Assembly: GCA_944320845.1 (NCBI GenBank)
Contig: CALUJA010000007.1
Location: 62,001 to 126,000, forward strand
Origin: an uncultured Phocaeicola sp.
GTDB taxonomy: Bacteria > Bacteroidota > Bacteroidia > Bacteroidales > Bacteroidaceae
Reading direction: 5' to 3'
DNA: 64,000 nt
Part shown: piece by piece, positions 17,340 through 26,364 of the stretch
Numbering within the stretch: position 1 is the stretch's first letter
Layout: every line of letters starts with the position of its first letter
The notes under the pieces: generated by a model
Told to the model about the DNA's origin: nothing
Seen by the model: the letters and a program-made list of their open reading frames with translations, nothing else
Database searches by the model: none
Made by a program: the position numbers and the translations under genes

Positions 17340-18371
17340 TTATCCTATCGCCACCTTGATTACACCGTCCGTCCTGTTTTCAAAAATCCGGTAAGCCTCC
17401 TCTATTTCACTCAAAGGGAAGCGGTGGGTGATGAGCGGGGTAGTATCAATCTTTCCGGCTTCTATCAGCCTGAGAATCTCCTCACAGTCGCAACCGTCCA
17501 CTCCGCCCGTCTTGAAAGTCAGATTTTTCCCGTACATGTCGGGAAGAGGCAATATCTGCGGACTGTCATAAAGCGCTACAACCGTAACGATGGCATTGGG
17601 GCGGGCGCATTCCCACGCCAGACGAAAAGTATTGTCCGCTCCGGCCACCTCCATTACAACATCGGCCCCGCCATGTTCGCTATGAGCAAGAACAAATTCC
17701 CTGCAAGACTCCGGCCCGGTAACCAATACTTCCGGATAATGCTCACGGATGAAACGAAGCCTTTCGGGCGACTTTTCACAAACGATGATGCGCTTCGGAC
17801 GCTTCAGCATCGTGCAGAGCAAGGTGCAGATGCCCGTGGGGCCGGCACCGATGACCAGCACCGTATCTTCTTCCGTCACTTCAGAAATACGCGCCGCCCA
17901 AAACCCTGTTGCCAGAATATCCCCTACAAAAAGAGCCTGCTCATCACTTACCGAATCCGGAATGCGGTTCAGCCCCTGGTCGGCATAGGGAACCCTTACA
18001 TATTCCGCCTGCCCTCCGTCGATACGGCAGCCCAAAGCCCAGCCGCCCTCAGCATCCGTACAGTTGTTCACATATCCGTGCCGGCAGAAGAAGCATTCCC
18101 CGCAAAAGGTTTCCACATTTACGGTAACACGGTCGCCCGGCCTGACCGTCACCACATCAGTCCCGACCTCTTCTACAACACCTACCATCTCATGCCCGAC
18201 CGTTACTCCGGGAACGGCCCGCGGCACACTTCCGTGCTTTATATGCAGGTCACTCGTACATATACTGCCGAGCGTCACGCGGACGACGGCATCCTTCGCA
18301 TCCTTTAACTGAGGTCTCGGCTTTTCCAGAAGTTCAAACCGCCCCTTTTCTACATAAGTATACGCAAGCAT
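17340..18371 (-). CDS. Zinc-dependent alcohol dehydrogenase (medium-chain family)
   Basis: This 343-residue protein has the catalytic-zinc region SICTSDLHIKHG and GHEMVGVVEEVG, four clustered cysteines of the structural zinc site (CGECFFCRHGYVNNC) and the Rossmann glycine motif GAGPTGICTL. Members oxidise or reduce alcohols and polyols with NAD(P); the substrate is not evident. The best resemblance by motif is to bacterial sorbitol/threonine/isopropanol dehydrogenase-like proteins. It is a single-gene unit; a TATTTTTG -7-like element lies on the minus strand near 18479-18472, about 100 bp upstream. Confidence 0.9.
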   Translation of the reverse strand: MLAYTYVEKGRFELLEKPRPQLKDAKDAVVRVTLGSICTSDLHIKHGSVPRAVPGVTVGHEMVGVVEEVGTDVVTVRPGDRVTVNVETFCGECFFCRHGYVNNCTDAEGGWALGCRIDGGQAEYVRVPYADQGLNRIPDSVSDEQALFVGDILATGFWAARISEVTEEDTVLVIGAGPTGICTLLCTMLKRPKRIIVCEKSPERLRFIREHYPEVLVTGPESCREFVLAHSEHGGADVVMEVAGADNTFRLAWECARPNAIVTVVALYDSPQILPLPDMYGKNLTFKTGGVDGCDCEEILRLIEAGKIDTTPLITHRFPLSEIEEAYRIFENRTDGVIKVAIG

Positions 18372-18592
18372 ATCTTTTATCTTTTAGTCTTCCCTGTCAT
18401 GCCACTCATCGTCGCCCTCATCAAAACGGTCTTCTCCGTCATCATGTCCGCAGCATCCCCCGATTTTACCGCAAAAATACAATGCTTTTTCTTTTTCACA
18501 GGCAGAAAGGCGCAAAATTCTGTTAACCGGAAAATTTTTACAAACCAAGCAAATTAAGTAATTCGGGTAATGGATGTAAGGAATAAAACGGC

Positions 18593-18600
18593 TACCTTTG
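18593..18600 (+). promoter_or_regulatory. -7 element of the DUF362 gene
   Basis: TACCTTTG matches TAnnTTTG and lies about 30 bp before the chosen ATG at 18631. The -33 element is weak. Confidence 0.5.
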
Positions 18601-18630
18601 ACACGAAGAACAACAAAATTCATCTTAACC

Positions 18631-19692
18631 ATGAAATGTAAGATTATCGCTATGATTGCAAGTCTACTTGCCTCAGGTATGACGGCTATGGCACAGTCAA
18701 ACCCTACTCCGGGAACGGACGGCAACAAATATGTACCATACGAACAGCGTACGGGGAATGAATCAATCGTCTACTTCACCCGAAACCTCAGCGCAGAAGG
18801 GCTGATAAAAGCCTATGAACAGGTATGCGAAAACATCGAAGGCCATGTAGGCGTAAAGCTGCACACGGGCGAACAGCACGGACCGAACATCATCCCGCGC
18901 GAATGGGTAAAGGCTCTGCTACAAAAAGACCTGCCCGAAGCCAACATCATTGAGACCAATACCTATTATGCAGGCGACCGCTACACCACCGAGCAGCACC
19001 GCCAGACCCTGAAGGTCAACGGATGGACATTCTGCCCCGTCGACATCATCGATGAAGAAGATACACTGACCCTGCCTGTAAAGGGCGGAAAATGGTTTGA
19101 CAAGATGTCGGTGGGCAGCCACCTGACCAATTACAACTCGCTGGTAGTGCTTACCCACTTCAAGGGACATACACAAGGAGGATTTGGCGGCAGCAACAAG
19201 AACATCGGCATCGGCTGTGCCGACGGACGCATCGGGAAAGCATGGATTCACACGACTCCCGGACAAGACAACCAATGGGACATAGCCAAGGAAGAATTCA
19301 TGGAACGAATGACCGAATCTACCAAATCGGTCACTGACCATTTCGGAAAACACATTACCTATGTCAATGTCATGCGGAACATGTCGGTGTCATGCGACTG
19401 TGAAGGCGTGGCTGCCGAACCGGTGGTAACACCCAACGTAGGTATCCTGTCGTCCACCGATATTCTTGCCATTGACCAGGCATGTGTCGACCTGGTATAC
19501 GCCATGACTGAAGCCGAACACCACGACTTGATAGAACGCATCGAAACCCGACACGGACTGCGCCAGCTGACATATATGAAAGAGCTGGGCATGGGAAACA
19601 ACCGCTATGTGCTGATAGACCTGGACAACGGAGGCAAACGCATCACTGCCGCCGAAGCTGTAAAAGGCCTTAAGCCGTTTGTGCAGGAGTAA
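18631..19692 (+). CDS. Secreted DUF362 domain protein
   Basis: This 353-residue protein begins with a signal peptide (MKCKIIAMIASLLASGMTAMAQ), which fixes the ATG at 18631 over a longer frame. The body has the DUF362 pattern: VGVKLHTGEQHGPNIIP, then LVVLTHFKGHTQGGFGGSNKNIGIGC with the conserved HxxGH/GGxGGxxKN region, and a later segment with closely spaced cysteines (SVSCDCEGVAAEP). Many DUF362 proteins also carry a ferredoxin-type 4Fe-4S domain; I see no CxxCxxCxxxCP cluster here. The biochemical function is unknown. It is a single gene closed by a strong terminator. Confidence 0.88.
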   Translation: MKCKIIAMIASLLASGMTAMAQSNPTPGTDGNKYVPYEQRTGNESIVYFTRNLSAEGLIKAYEQVCENIEGHVGVKLHTGEQHGPNIIPREWVKALLQKDLPEANIIETNTYYAGDRYTTEQHRQTLKVNGWTFCPVDIIDEEDTLTLPVKGGKWFDKMSVGSHLTNYNSLVVLTHFKGHTQGGFGGSNKNIGIGCADGRIGKAWIHTTPGQDNQWDIAKEEFMERMTESTKSVTDHFGKHITYVNVMRNMSVSCDCEGVAAEPVVTPNVGILSSTDILAIDQACVDLVYAMTEAEHHDLIERIETRHGLRQLTYMKELGMGNNRYVLIDLDNGGKRITAAEAVKGLKPFVQE

Positions 19693-19734
19693 GACAGACA
19701 GACAAAGAAACTTTCCTCGAAACAGATTCTTTCA

Positions 19735-19769
19735 AGCCCGGTCTTTCAAAATGACCGGGCTTTGTTTTT
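19735..19769 (+). terminator. Intrinsic terminator after the DUF362 gene
   Basis: A 9-bp stem AGCCCGGTC / GACCGGGCT with an 8-9 nt loop is followed by TTGTTTTT. Confidence 0.9.
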
Positions 19770-19984
19770 GCCAATATCAGATTTCATTTCCGCCCTGACC
19801 AGAATCTGACAAACAGAAACAAGCCCCAAACACATCATTAACAAAAAGAACTGTACACCCGTCATTTTGCATCCTTTATATTGCAAAAAGGTTACAAACC
19901 TGTTCCATTTAACAGCATTTTCCCTATAAAAGTTGATATAGGTCAATAAATAACGGAGAGTGCACAAGTTTTTTCGAGTTTATT

Positions 19985-20014
19985 TTTGTGTTATAAAACA
20001 TATTCCTACCTTTG
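19985..20014 (+). promoter_or_regulatory. Strong Bacteroidetes-type promoter
   Basis: TTTG (19985-19988), 18 nt, then TACCTTTG (20007-20014). The start of transcription would be near 20021, giving a leader of about 80 nt. Confidence 0.75.
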
Positions 20015-20050
20015 TATCGGTAAAAAGATAAAAGCTCGAGCTAAACTAGA

Positions 20051-20082
20051 TTTTTAAGGTAACAAAGTTTTTAAGGTAACAA
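20051..20082 (+). repeat. 15-bp direct repeat in the mRNA leader
   Basis: TTTTTAAGGTAACAA occurs at 20051-20065 and again at 20068-20082, separated by 2 bp, within the untranslated leader of the small secreted protein gene and 19 bp before its ATG. Confidence 0.9.
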
Positions 20083-20101
20083 CTAAATTTTATTAGGTAT
20101 T

Positions 20102-20461
20102 ATGAAAAAATTAGGCTTGACATTCGTAGCAGCATTGGCGTTTTCCGCATCTGTATTTGCTGCAGAACCCCAGAACGGAACTTCTAAATGGGACGGTTCA
20201 ATCAACAAGGCTAAATTGTCACAGTATCTTCAGCTGTCAGCTGACCAGAATGAAAAAGTAGCAGACATCTGCGACTATTTCCAGGTTCAGATGAAAAGTG
20301 CCTTGAATGCAAAGAAAGATAACGAACAGCAAGTGCGTAACGCCGTATACGGCAATCTGAAGCTGATGAAGAAGACTTTGGACGAAAAGCAATACAGCAA
20401 CTACGTACGGTTGATGGCCATGACGCTGCGCAACAAAGGAATCAACATTGAAAAGAAATAA
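20102..20461 (+). CDS. Small secreted protein of unknown function (119 aa)
   Basis: A signal peptide (MKKLGLTFVAALAFSASVFA) precedes a charged, mostly helical mature domain of about 98 residues, rich in Lys, Gln and Asn and without cysteine. The strong promoter, repeat-bearing leader, AT-poor codons and efficient terminator suggest an abundant periplasmic or secreted product. The helix pattern with several Met residues and the sequence LSADQNEKVADICDYF recalls Spy/CpxP-type or DUF-type small helical proteins, but I cannot assign a family. Confidence 0.85.
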   Translation: MKKLGLTFVAALAFSASVFAAEPQNGTSKWDGSINKAKLSQYLQLSADQNEKVADICDYFQVQMKSALNAKKDNEQQVRNAVYGNLKLMKKTLDEKQYSNYVRLMAMTLRNKGINIEKK

Positions 20462-20494
20462 TCCGGAATATTTTCATTGACTCCGGAATAACCG

Positions 20495-20545
20495 ATGAGG
20501 GCGTATCAAATTGAGGAGATTTGACATACGCCCTCATTTATTTTA
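20495..20545 (+). terminator. Terminator of the small secreted protein gene
   Basis: A long stem (ATGAGGGCGTATCAAAT paired with ATTTGACATACGCCCTCAT) is followed by TTATTTTA. Confidence 0.9.
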
Positions 20546-20573
20546 TACCTGCCTCAGTTACTATCGGACATGA

Positions 20574-20607
20574 AAAGAGGCGCATCTGAACCCAGATGCG
20601 CCTCTTT
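20574..20607 (-). terminator. Terminator of proS
   Basis: A perfect 15-bp palindromic stem AAAGAGGCGCATCTG / CAGATGCGCCTCTTT with a short loop lies 50 bp beyond the proS stop. The flanking A/T runs make it potentially bidirectional. Confidence 0.85.
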
Positions 20608-20656
20608 CGTATTTTCTAAAGCCGATATGGAAAGACACCGGCTGTCAATCTCCCCA

Positions 20657-22147
20657 TCAATAAGCACGCGCGAACAATACCCGGCGGGCCGACGGCTTGC
20701 CAGTCACCATGTCTACTCCCGGAGTAAGACTCTCTTCGTCTGCCTCAAACGGGATGCAGCGGATGGTGGCCTTCGTCTCTTCCTTGATGCGCTCCTCGGT
20801 TTCGGTCGTACCGTCCCAATGAGCCAGGATAAAGCCGCCCTTTTCTATCTGCTCTTTAAACTCATCGTAAGTATTTACTTTCACGATATGCTTGTTGCGG
20901 TAATCCAGAGCCTTCTGGTAGATATTCGCCTGAATGGCTTCAAGCAGGTTCTTTACATATTCCTCGATGCCGTCGCAAGTGCGTGTCTCTTTTTCCAGCG
21001 TATCGCGGCGCATCACTTCCACCGTATTGTTTTCCAAATCACGGCCGCCCATTACCAGACGTACGGGAACTCCCCGCAATTCATAATCGGCAAACTTAAA
21101 GCCCGGACGCTTGTTGTCTGCATTGTCATACTTTACAGAAACGCCCATCTCACGCAAACGGTTGACGATGCCTTCCACTTTCGCGTCAATCTGCTTCAGC
21201 TGCTCATCATTCTTATAGATAGGAATGATGACTACCTGGATGGGAGCCAGATGAGGCGGAAGCACCAGACCGTTGTCATCAGAGTGCGTCATGATAAGTG
21301 CCCCCATCAAACGGGTAGACACACCCCATGAGGTCGCCCACACATAGTCGAGCTTGTTGTTCTTGTCCACAAACTGAACATTGAATGCCTTTGCAAAGTT
21401 CTGCCCCAAGAAATGCGAAGTTCCACACTGAAGGGCCTTTCCGTCCTGCATCAATCCCTCAATAGTATAAGTATCCAGCGCTCCGGCAAAACGTTCGTTG
21501 GCAGACTTCACTCCCTTGATGACAGGTACGGCCATATACTTCTCGGCAAAATCGCCGTATACGTGCAACATCTTCTGCGCTTCGGCTTCAGCCTCCTCGC
21601 GTGTGGCATGAGCGGTATGCCCTTCCTGCCACAAAAACTCGGCCGTGCGAAGGAAAAGGCGCGTACGCATCTCCCACCGCATCACGTTCGCCCACTGGTT
21701 GCAAAGGATGGGCAGGTCGCGGTATGAATTAATCCAATTCTTGTAGGTGCTCCATATAATGGTCTCCGATGTAGGACGGATAATCAGCTCTTCCTCCAGC
21801 TTGGCAGCCGGGTCTACGATTACTCCAGAACCATCTTCTGCATTCTTCAAACGATAGTGAGTGACCACGGCACACTCTTTCGCAAAGCCTTCCACATGCT
21901 CGGCTTCACGGCTAAGATATGACTTCGGAATAAGCAAAGGGAAATATGCGTTTACATGGCCGGTAGCCTTGAACATGTCGTCCAGCTGACGCTGCATTTT
22001 TTCCCAAATGGCATACCCGTAAGGTTTGATGACCATGCATCCGCGAACAGGCGACTGCTCGGCAAGATCGGCTTTCACCACCAGGTCATTGTACCACTGA
22101 GAATAGTTTTCGCTTCTTTTGGTAAGCTCTTTTAATTCTTTTGCCAT
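20657..22147 (-). CDS. proS: Prolyl-tRNA synthetase, short (type 3) form
   Basis: This 496-residue class II aminoacyl-tRNA synthetase attaches proline to tRNA-Pro. Class II motifs are visible: motif 2 region [25 protein letters not shown] (seen as [20 protein letters not shown]) and an anticodon-binding domain beginning VVIIPIYKN. There is no editing insertion between motifs 2 and 3 and a C-terminal zinc-type domain ends in FARAY, which defines the eukaryote/archaea-like short form used by Bacteroidetes. ATG 22147 ([16 protein letters not shown]) is chosen over the longer frame, which lies in the promoter region. Confidence 0.97.
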   Translation of the reverse strand: MAKELKELTKRSENYSQWYNDLVVKADLAEQSPVRGCMVIKPYGYAIWEKMQRQLDDMFKATGHVNAYFPLLIPKSYLSREAEHVEGFAKECAVVTHYRLKNAEDGSGVIVDPAAKLEEELIIRPTSETIIWSTYKNWINSYRDLPILCNQWANVMRWEMRTRLFLRTAEFLWQEGHTAHATREEAEAEAQKMLHVYGDFAEKYMAVPVIKGVKSANERFAGALDTYTIEGLMQDGKALQCGTSHFLGQNFAKAFNVQFVDKNNKLDYVWATSWGVSTRLMGALIMTHSDDNGLVLPPHLAPIQVVIIPIYKNDEQLKQIDAKVEGIVNRLREMGVSVKYDNADNKRPGFKFADYELRGVPVRLVMGGRDLENNTVEVMRRDTLEKETRTCDGIEEYVKNLLEAIQANIYQKALDYRNKHIVKVNTYDEFKEQIEKGGFILAHWDGTTETEERIKEETKATIRCIPFEADEESLTPGVDMVTGKPSARRVLFARAY

Positions 22148-22294
22148 AGTTCTTTTGCAGTTTATTTTAAGCAAATCTTTTTTCGACGGGCACAAAAATA
22201 CAAAAAAGATTCCATCCGCCGCACAATTTGGACGGATTTACGCAGATTTTTCTTTATGCCGTCGCCACAGACTACAAGACATGTCTGCCTCTTT

Positions 22295-23443
22295 TTACTG
22301 ATAATCGTAATACCACCAGTATGTGTGCCCGAAGTTGCGCTTCATCCGGTTGCGCTCCTGAAGCGGAGCACCCGGCTCTGCCTGAAGCTTTTTATATTCG
22401 GCATAACGCGCCTGCACCAAAGAGTCTTGCTGTGCAAAGACAGAATCGGCATGCTGCGACCGATAAAGCGTCATCGCCTCCCGATAATGGCGGGGAAGTG
22501 TGTCTTGAGGCGCAAGCAAGACACCGACAGCCTGTGCAAACTCTTCCACCCGCTTGTCGAGCAGCAGGGCCGACAGATAATAATCCACCGCCGCACGAGT
22601 TACCGAATCGGCATGACAAAGACCGTACAAGTAATCTGCCGGCGTTTCTCCCGCTCTCGGCTTTCCGCCCAGCAAATGATAAAGAGAATCATTGGTATAA
22701 CGCAAGGTCGCCGTTGAATCGTCGGCAAAAAACAAGCCGCGGGAGCCGAAATCCTGAGGATATTCAAACAGCCTGTCTCCCATCACCCCAGCCTGCGTCA
22801 TGGCCATAGCCCGCAGTGCGGTAAGAGTACGGCCGGCATCCAAATCCAGTCGGCCTGTATCAAGGGCGCGCACATATTCTCCGTTGCGCAAATGGCGCTC
22901 CATTTCAAGTTCGTGATGAAAGCCGCGGTCTGAATTGCCTATCATCACAGTAAGCAGGCACTGGAAAAACAGAAGCGCAATATTCCAGTTCACCAGACTG
23001 CCCATAGCCATCTCCTCATCCAACAGACTGCGGAATATCCGGCGCAGCCAATAAGCGGCCAAGACAAAAAGCAGAATCAGGAGAGGCAGCAGCCACCTCC
23101 AGGCCGTGTGGTATCCCGACATATAGACTTCGCGGCCGACATCTGTCAGCGCACACAGAATCAGGAAAGAAGGCAGATAAGCGAGCGAGCGTACCTTGCC
23201 CTTCAACCCCAAAAGGCTGTTCACTCCCCACCGCAGCAATATCAGAATCAACGTGATGACCAGTGCACTTGCAAACGGCACATATTCCGTCTTTCCGTGA
23301 GCCAGTGAGAAATGCAGAGCCTCTAAGATATCGCGCTGGAACACATACAGATAAACGAAACTGAATATAGCGAAAAGAAAGCCGCACACCAAAGTGGTGA
23401 CGCGTGCGGCTTTCCTATACAATGCGTTAACATATTTCCCCAT
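22295..23443 (-). CDS. Integral membrane protein, DUF6057-like
   Basis: This 382-residue protein has about four to five N-terminal membrane helices (near 15-37, 58-77, 88-105, 115-135, 155-175) followed by a soluble C-terminal half of about 200 residues with helical, TPR-like spacing (AVDYYLSALLLDKRVEEFAQ). The layout resembles DUF6057 proteins of Bacteroidetes; that assignment is from memory of the family pattern and tentative. It starts 5 bp after the glgB stop, so the two are probably co-transcribed. Confidence 0.8.
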   Translation of the reverse strand: MGKYVNALYRKAARVTTLVCGFLFAIFSFVYLYVFQRDILEALHFSLAHGKTEYVPFASALVITLILILLRWGVNSLLGLKGKVRSLAYLPSFLILCALTDVGREVYMSGYHTAWRWLLPLLILLFVLAAYWLRRIFRSLLDEEMAMGSLVNWNIALLFFQCLLTVMIGNSDRGFHHELEMERHLRNGEYVRALDTGRLDLDAGRTLTALRAMAMTQAGVMGDRLFEYPQDFGSRGLFFADDSTATLRYTNDSLYHLLGGKPRAGETPADYLYGLCHADSVTRAAVDYYLSALLLDKRVEEFAQAVGVLLAPQDTLPRHYREAMTLYRSQHADSVFAQQDSLVQARYAEYKKLQAEPGAPLQERNRMKRNFGHTYWWYYDYQ

Positions 23444-23448
23444 CTATC

Positions 23449-25464
23449 TCAACTTTTCACCCGTTTCAGAACAACCGCCGAACGAGCCGGCACATACAAC
23501 TTCAGCCATTCCTTCTTCTCCTTCGCATAAAGCGGGTCGGCACAAGTAAAATGGCGCATCGAATCATCGGCAAAGCCAAAACCTCCAAAAGCCTTGCTGT
23601 CGGTATTCAACACTACATCGTAAGCTCCGCGCGGAACCAGGAAGCCATAGTCGGTAAACGAGCGTGTAGGATTGAAATTGAACACGAACACCAAGTCTTT
23701 GCGGCGATAGGCCAATATCTGGTCGCCGTCGTTATGCCATATCTCTACCACATCGCTCTTCTGAATGTTGCGCACATTCTCGATGAGGTGTACCATGGCC
23801 GAATCGAAATCGCCCAGATAATGATAGCACAAGCTCTTGTCGTCCACCAAATGCCACTGACGGCGAGCATACTTATACGACCATCCGTTACCTTCCCGCG
23901 GAAAATCAATCCACTCCGGATGTCCGAACTCATTACCCATAAAGTTCAGATAACCTCCGTTGATGGTGGAAGCCGTAAGCAGCCGAATCATCTTGTGAAG
24001 AGCTATTCCGCGCTCCACCGTACCGTTTTCATCGCCTTTCCTGAAGTGCCAGTACATGTCGGCGTCAATGAGCCGGAAGATGATTGTCTTGTCGCCTACA
24101 AGTGCCTGGTCATGACTCTCGCAATAAGAAATAGTCTTTTCATCCTTGCGGCGATTCGTCACTTCCCAAAACAGACTCGACGGCTTCCAGTCCTCATCAC
24201 GGCGCTCCTTGATAATCTTTATCCAATAATCAGGAATATTCATGGCCATGCGGTAGTCAAATCCGTAACCGCCATCCTCAAACGGAGCCGCCAGACCGGG
24301 CATTCCCGACACTTCTTCGGCAATGGTTATGGCCCTCGGATTAACCTGATGAATCAGACGGTTGGCCAAAGTCAGATAGCAGATGGCATTGTCGTCCTGA
24401 TGCCCGTTGAAATAATCGTTATAATTGCAGAACGCCTCGCCTAACCCATGGCTATAATAGAGCATGGAAGTCACGCCGTCAAACCGGAAGCCATCAAAAT
24501 GGAACTCTTCAAGCCAGTACTTGCAATTGGACAGCAGGAAATGAATCACCTCATTCTTTCCATAATCGAAACAAAGCGAGTCCCACGCCGGATGCTCACG
24601 CCGGTCTCCCGGATAAAAATACTGGCAAGGGTCTCCGGCAAAGTTACCCAAACCTTCGACCTCGTTTTTCACGGCATGCGAATGCACGATATCCATGATG
24701 ACAGCTATCCCCATCTGATGGGCCGTATCAATAAGCTGCTTCAGCTCTTCAGGAGTGCCGAAACGTGAAGAAGGGGCGAAGAAGCTCGACACGTGATAAC
24801 CGAAACTCCCATAATAGGGATGTTCCTGAATGGCCATTATCTGGATGCAGTTATAGCCGTCCTTTGCCACACGGGGCAGAACGTTTTCACGGAATTCGTT
24901 ATAAGTCCCCACCTTTTCAGCGTCCTGTGCCATACCGATATGACATTCATAAATCATAAGCGGAGACACATTGGGGACAAACACCTTCTTCTTAAACTTA
25001 TAAGGCTTTTCCGGATTCCACACCTGCGCACTGAATATTTTCGTCTCATCATCCTGCACCACACGGTTGGCCCATGCCGGAATGCGCTCTCCGCAACCGC
25101 CTTCCCAATGCACCATCAGCTTATAAAGGTCGCCATGACTCAAAGCGTCGGCAGGCAGACTGATTTCCCAGTTCCCGTTTTTTCCGCGCACTTTCTTCAG
25201 CCGGTATTTAGGGCTTTCCTTCCATCCGTTGAAATCGCCTATCATATAGATAGCCGTAGCATTGGGTGCCCATTCACGAAAAGTCCATCCCTTGTCCGTA
25301 CGGTGCAATCCAAAATACAGATAGCCGGAAGCAAATCCGGACAAATCACCCTTACCAACCAGTTCCTTTTCCTTGGCTATGGCGTGCTGATGTCTTCCAT
25401 TAATGGCATCGGCATACGGCTCCAGCCAAGGGTCATTCTTAATGATGTTCAATTCTTCATTCAT
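23449..25464 (-). CDS. glgB: 1,4-alpha-glucan branching enzyme (GH13)
   Basis: This 671-residue enzyme forms alpha-1,6 branches in glycogen. It has an N-terminal CBM48-type domain (GWTFREWAPNATAIYMIGDFN region, about 60-80), then the GH13 barrel with DIVHSHAVKN, the nucleophile region GFRFDGVTSMLYYSHG, the acid/base region TIAEEVSGMPG, and CESHDQALVGDKT for the third catalytic Asp. ATG 25464 (MNEELNIIKNDPW) is used; the TTG six bases earlier is not needed. The length fits the eukaryote-like short GlgB found in Bacteroidetes. Confidence 0.96.
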   Translation of the reverse strand: MNEELNIIKNDPWLEPYADAINGRHQHAIAKEKELVGKGDLSGFASGYLYFGLHRTDKGWTFREWAPNATAIYMIGDFNGWKESPKYRLKKVRGKNGNWEISLPADALSHGDLYKLMVHWEGGCGERIPAWANRVVQDDETKIFSAQVWNPEKPYKFKKKVFVPNVSPLMIYECHIGMAQDAEKVGTYNEFRENVLPRVAKDGYNCIQIMAIQEHPYYGSFGYHVSSFFAPSSRFGTPEELKQLIDTAHQMGIAVIMDIVHSHAVKNEVEGLGNFAGDPCQYFYPGDRREHPAWDSLCFDYGKNEVIHFLLSNCKYWLEEFHFDGFRFDGVTSMLYYSHGLGEAFCNYNDYFNGHQDDNAICYLTLANRLIHQVNPRAITIAEEVSGMPGLAAPFEDGGYGFDYRMAMNIPDYWIKIIKERRDEDWKPSSLFWEVTNRRKDEKTISYCESHDQALVGDKTIIFRLIDADMYWHFRKGDENGTVERGIALHKMIRLLTASTINGGYLNFMGNEFGHPEWIDFPREGNGWSYKYARRQWHLVDDKSLCYHYLGDFDSAMVHLIENVRNIQKSDVVEIWHNDGDQILAYRRKDLVFVFNFNPTRSFTDYGFLVPRGAYDVVLNTDSKAFGGFGFADDSMRHFTCADPLYAKEKKEWLKLYVPARSAVVLKRVKS

Positions 25465-25618
25465 AGTCAAACAGTATCAGATTTTATTTGTAACTAACAT
25501 TTCTTTATACATCTGTTTTTCAACCGAGGAAATCCCCACCTGCCCGCACAATAAACGCAACCCTCCGCATCGCTCCATAGTTCCAAGCCTCGCGCCAATC
25601 ATCAAGACATGATGGAAG

Positions 25619-26284
25619 TCACTCAAATTCATCAATTGTAGCATTTGTAAAATCAGCGAAACGTTTCAATTGGCGAAAGATATCGTCCATCCGGTCAAGA
25701 AAATCCGGAGAGTTAAAAAAATCGTCAGGCAAATGACAAGATACAATATAGTCTTTGCAGCGTATATACTGCGGATAAGGAAAATCCTTGGGAAAACCTT
25801 TCGGCACCGTCTTCAGAAACTGTTCTCCCACAACCGGGAAATAACGGCGGAAAGCAGGGTCTTCCACAATTGAGCGATAGTGCTCAATATTATCACACAC
25901 CGACTGACGCACTGCCCTAAGCATATCTGCCGGCATACACCAGCTTCCTCCTGCTATCATACAATTTTCCGGTTCCAGATGCAGATAATACCCGCAGTGG
26001 TCGGACTTCTTTCCTTTAGCGTTGATGTATCCGCCGATATGGGTCTTATAGGGAGACTTGTCGGCCGAAAAACGGACATCACGGTAGATACGGTACATAC
26101 AGTCACGCGGAAGCACATGAGCCACACTTTCATCAAACAAAGAAATGCGGGCTATCACCACACTCAGAAGTTCCTCGAATGCCGCTTGTACCTGCAAATA
26201 CTCCGTCTTATGCTCCTGAAACCATTCGCGGTTATTGTGAGCCGCCAGACGTTTCAAGAAATCCAAGATTTCCGATATATCCAT
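25619..26284 (-). CDS. DUF2461 family protein (TIGR02453 type)
   Basis: This 221-residue protein starts with LDFLKRLAAHNNREWFQEHK, the signature opening of the DUF2461 family, and contains RIYRDVRFSADKSPYKTH and the GYYLHLEPENCMIAGGSW segment typical of it. Members are soluble and conserved in bacteria and fungi, with no established activity. It stands alone between glgB and the inositol monophosphatase gene. Confidence 0.9.
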   Translation of the reverse strand: MDISEILDFLKRLAAHNNREWFQEHKTEYLQVQAAFEELLSVVIARISLFDESVAHVLPRDCMYRIYRDVRFSADKSPYKTHIGGYINAKGKKSDHCGYYLHLEPENCMIAGGSWCMPADMLRAVRQSVCDNIEHYRSIVEDPAFRRYFPVVGEQFLKTVPKGFPKDFPYPQYIRCKDYIVSCHLPDDFFNSPDFLDRMDDIFRQLKRFADFTNATIDEFE

Positions 26285-26337
26285 ACCTGTCTGTAACTTT
26301 ATCAGAACAAATATAGGAAATATATTTATAAAAACGA

Positions 26338-26364
26338 AAAAAAGGCCGCGTTTTTACCGGCCTG
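26338..26364 (-). terminator. Terminator overlapping the end of the inositol monophosphatase gene
   Basis: On the minus strand AGGCCG pairs with CGGCCT around a loop containing the TAA stop, followed by an uninterrupted run of T. The stop codon therefore sits inside the hairpin. Confidence 0.75.

Larger units (their letters stand above)
19693..20101. other. Intergenic region, 409 bp
   Basis: It holds the DUF362 terminator at its left end and the promoter plus an 80-nt leader of the next gene at its right end. The middle is AT-rich and I see no convincing gene in it. Confidence 0.6.

Noticed and set aside
18384..18482. Minus-strand frame encoding an acidic, Cys/His-bearing peptide just upstream of the alcohol dehydrogenase gene
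   Set aside because: The only possible start is TTG and it overlaps the probable -7 element TATTTTTG, so it would not be translated from a complete leader.
19746..19967. 73-residue minus-strand open frame with a hydrophobic stretch
   Set aside because: It ends inside the DUF362 terminator, has no ribosome binding site and its codons look like AT-rich noncoding DNA.
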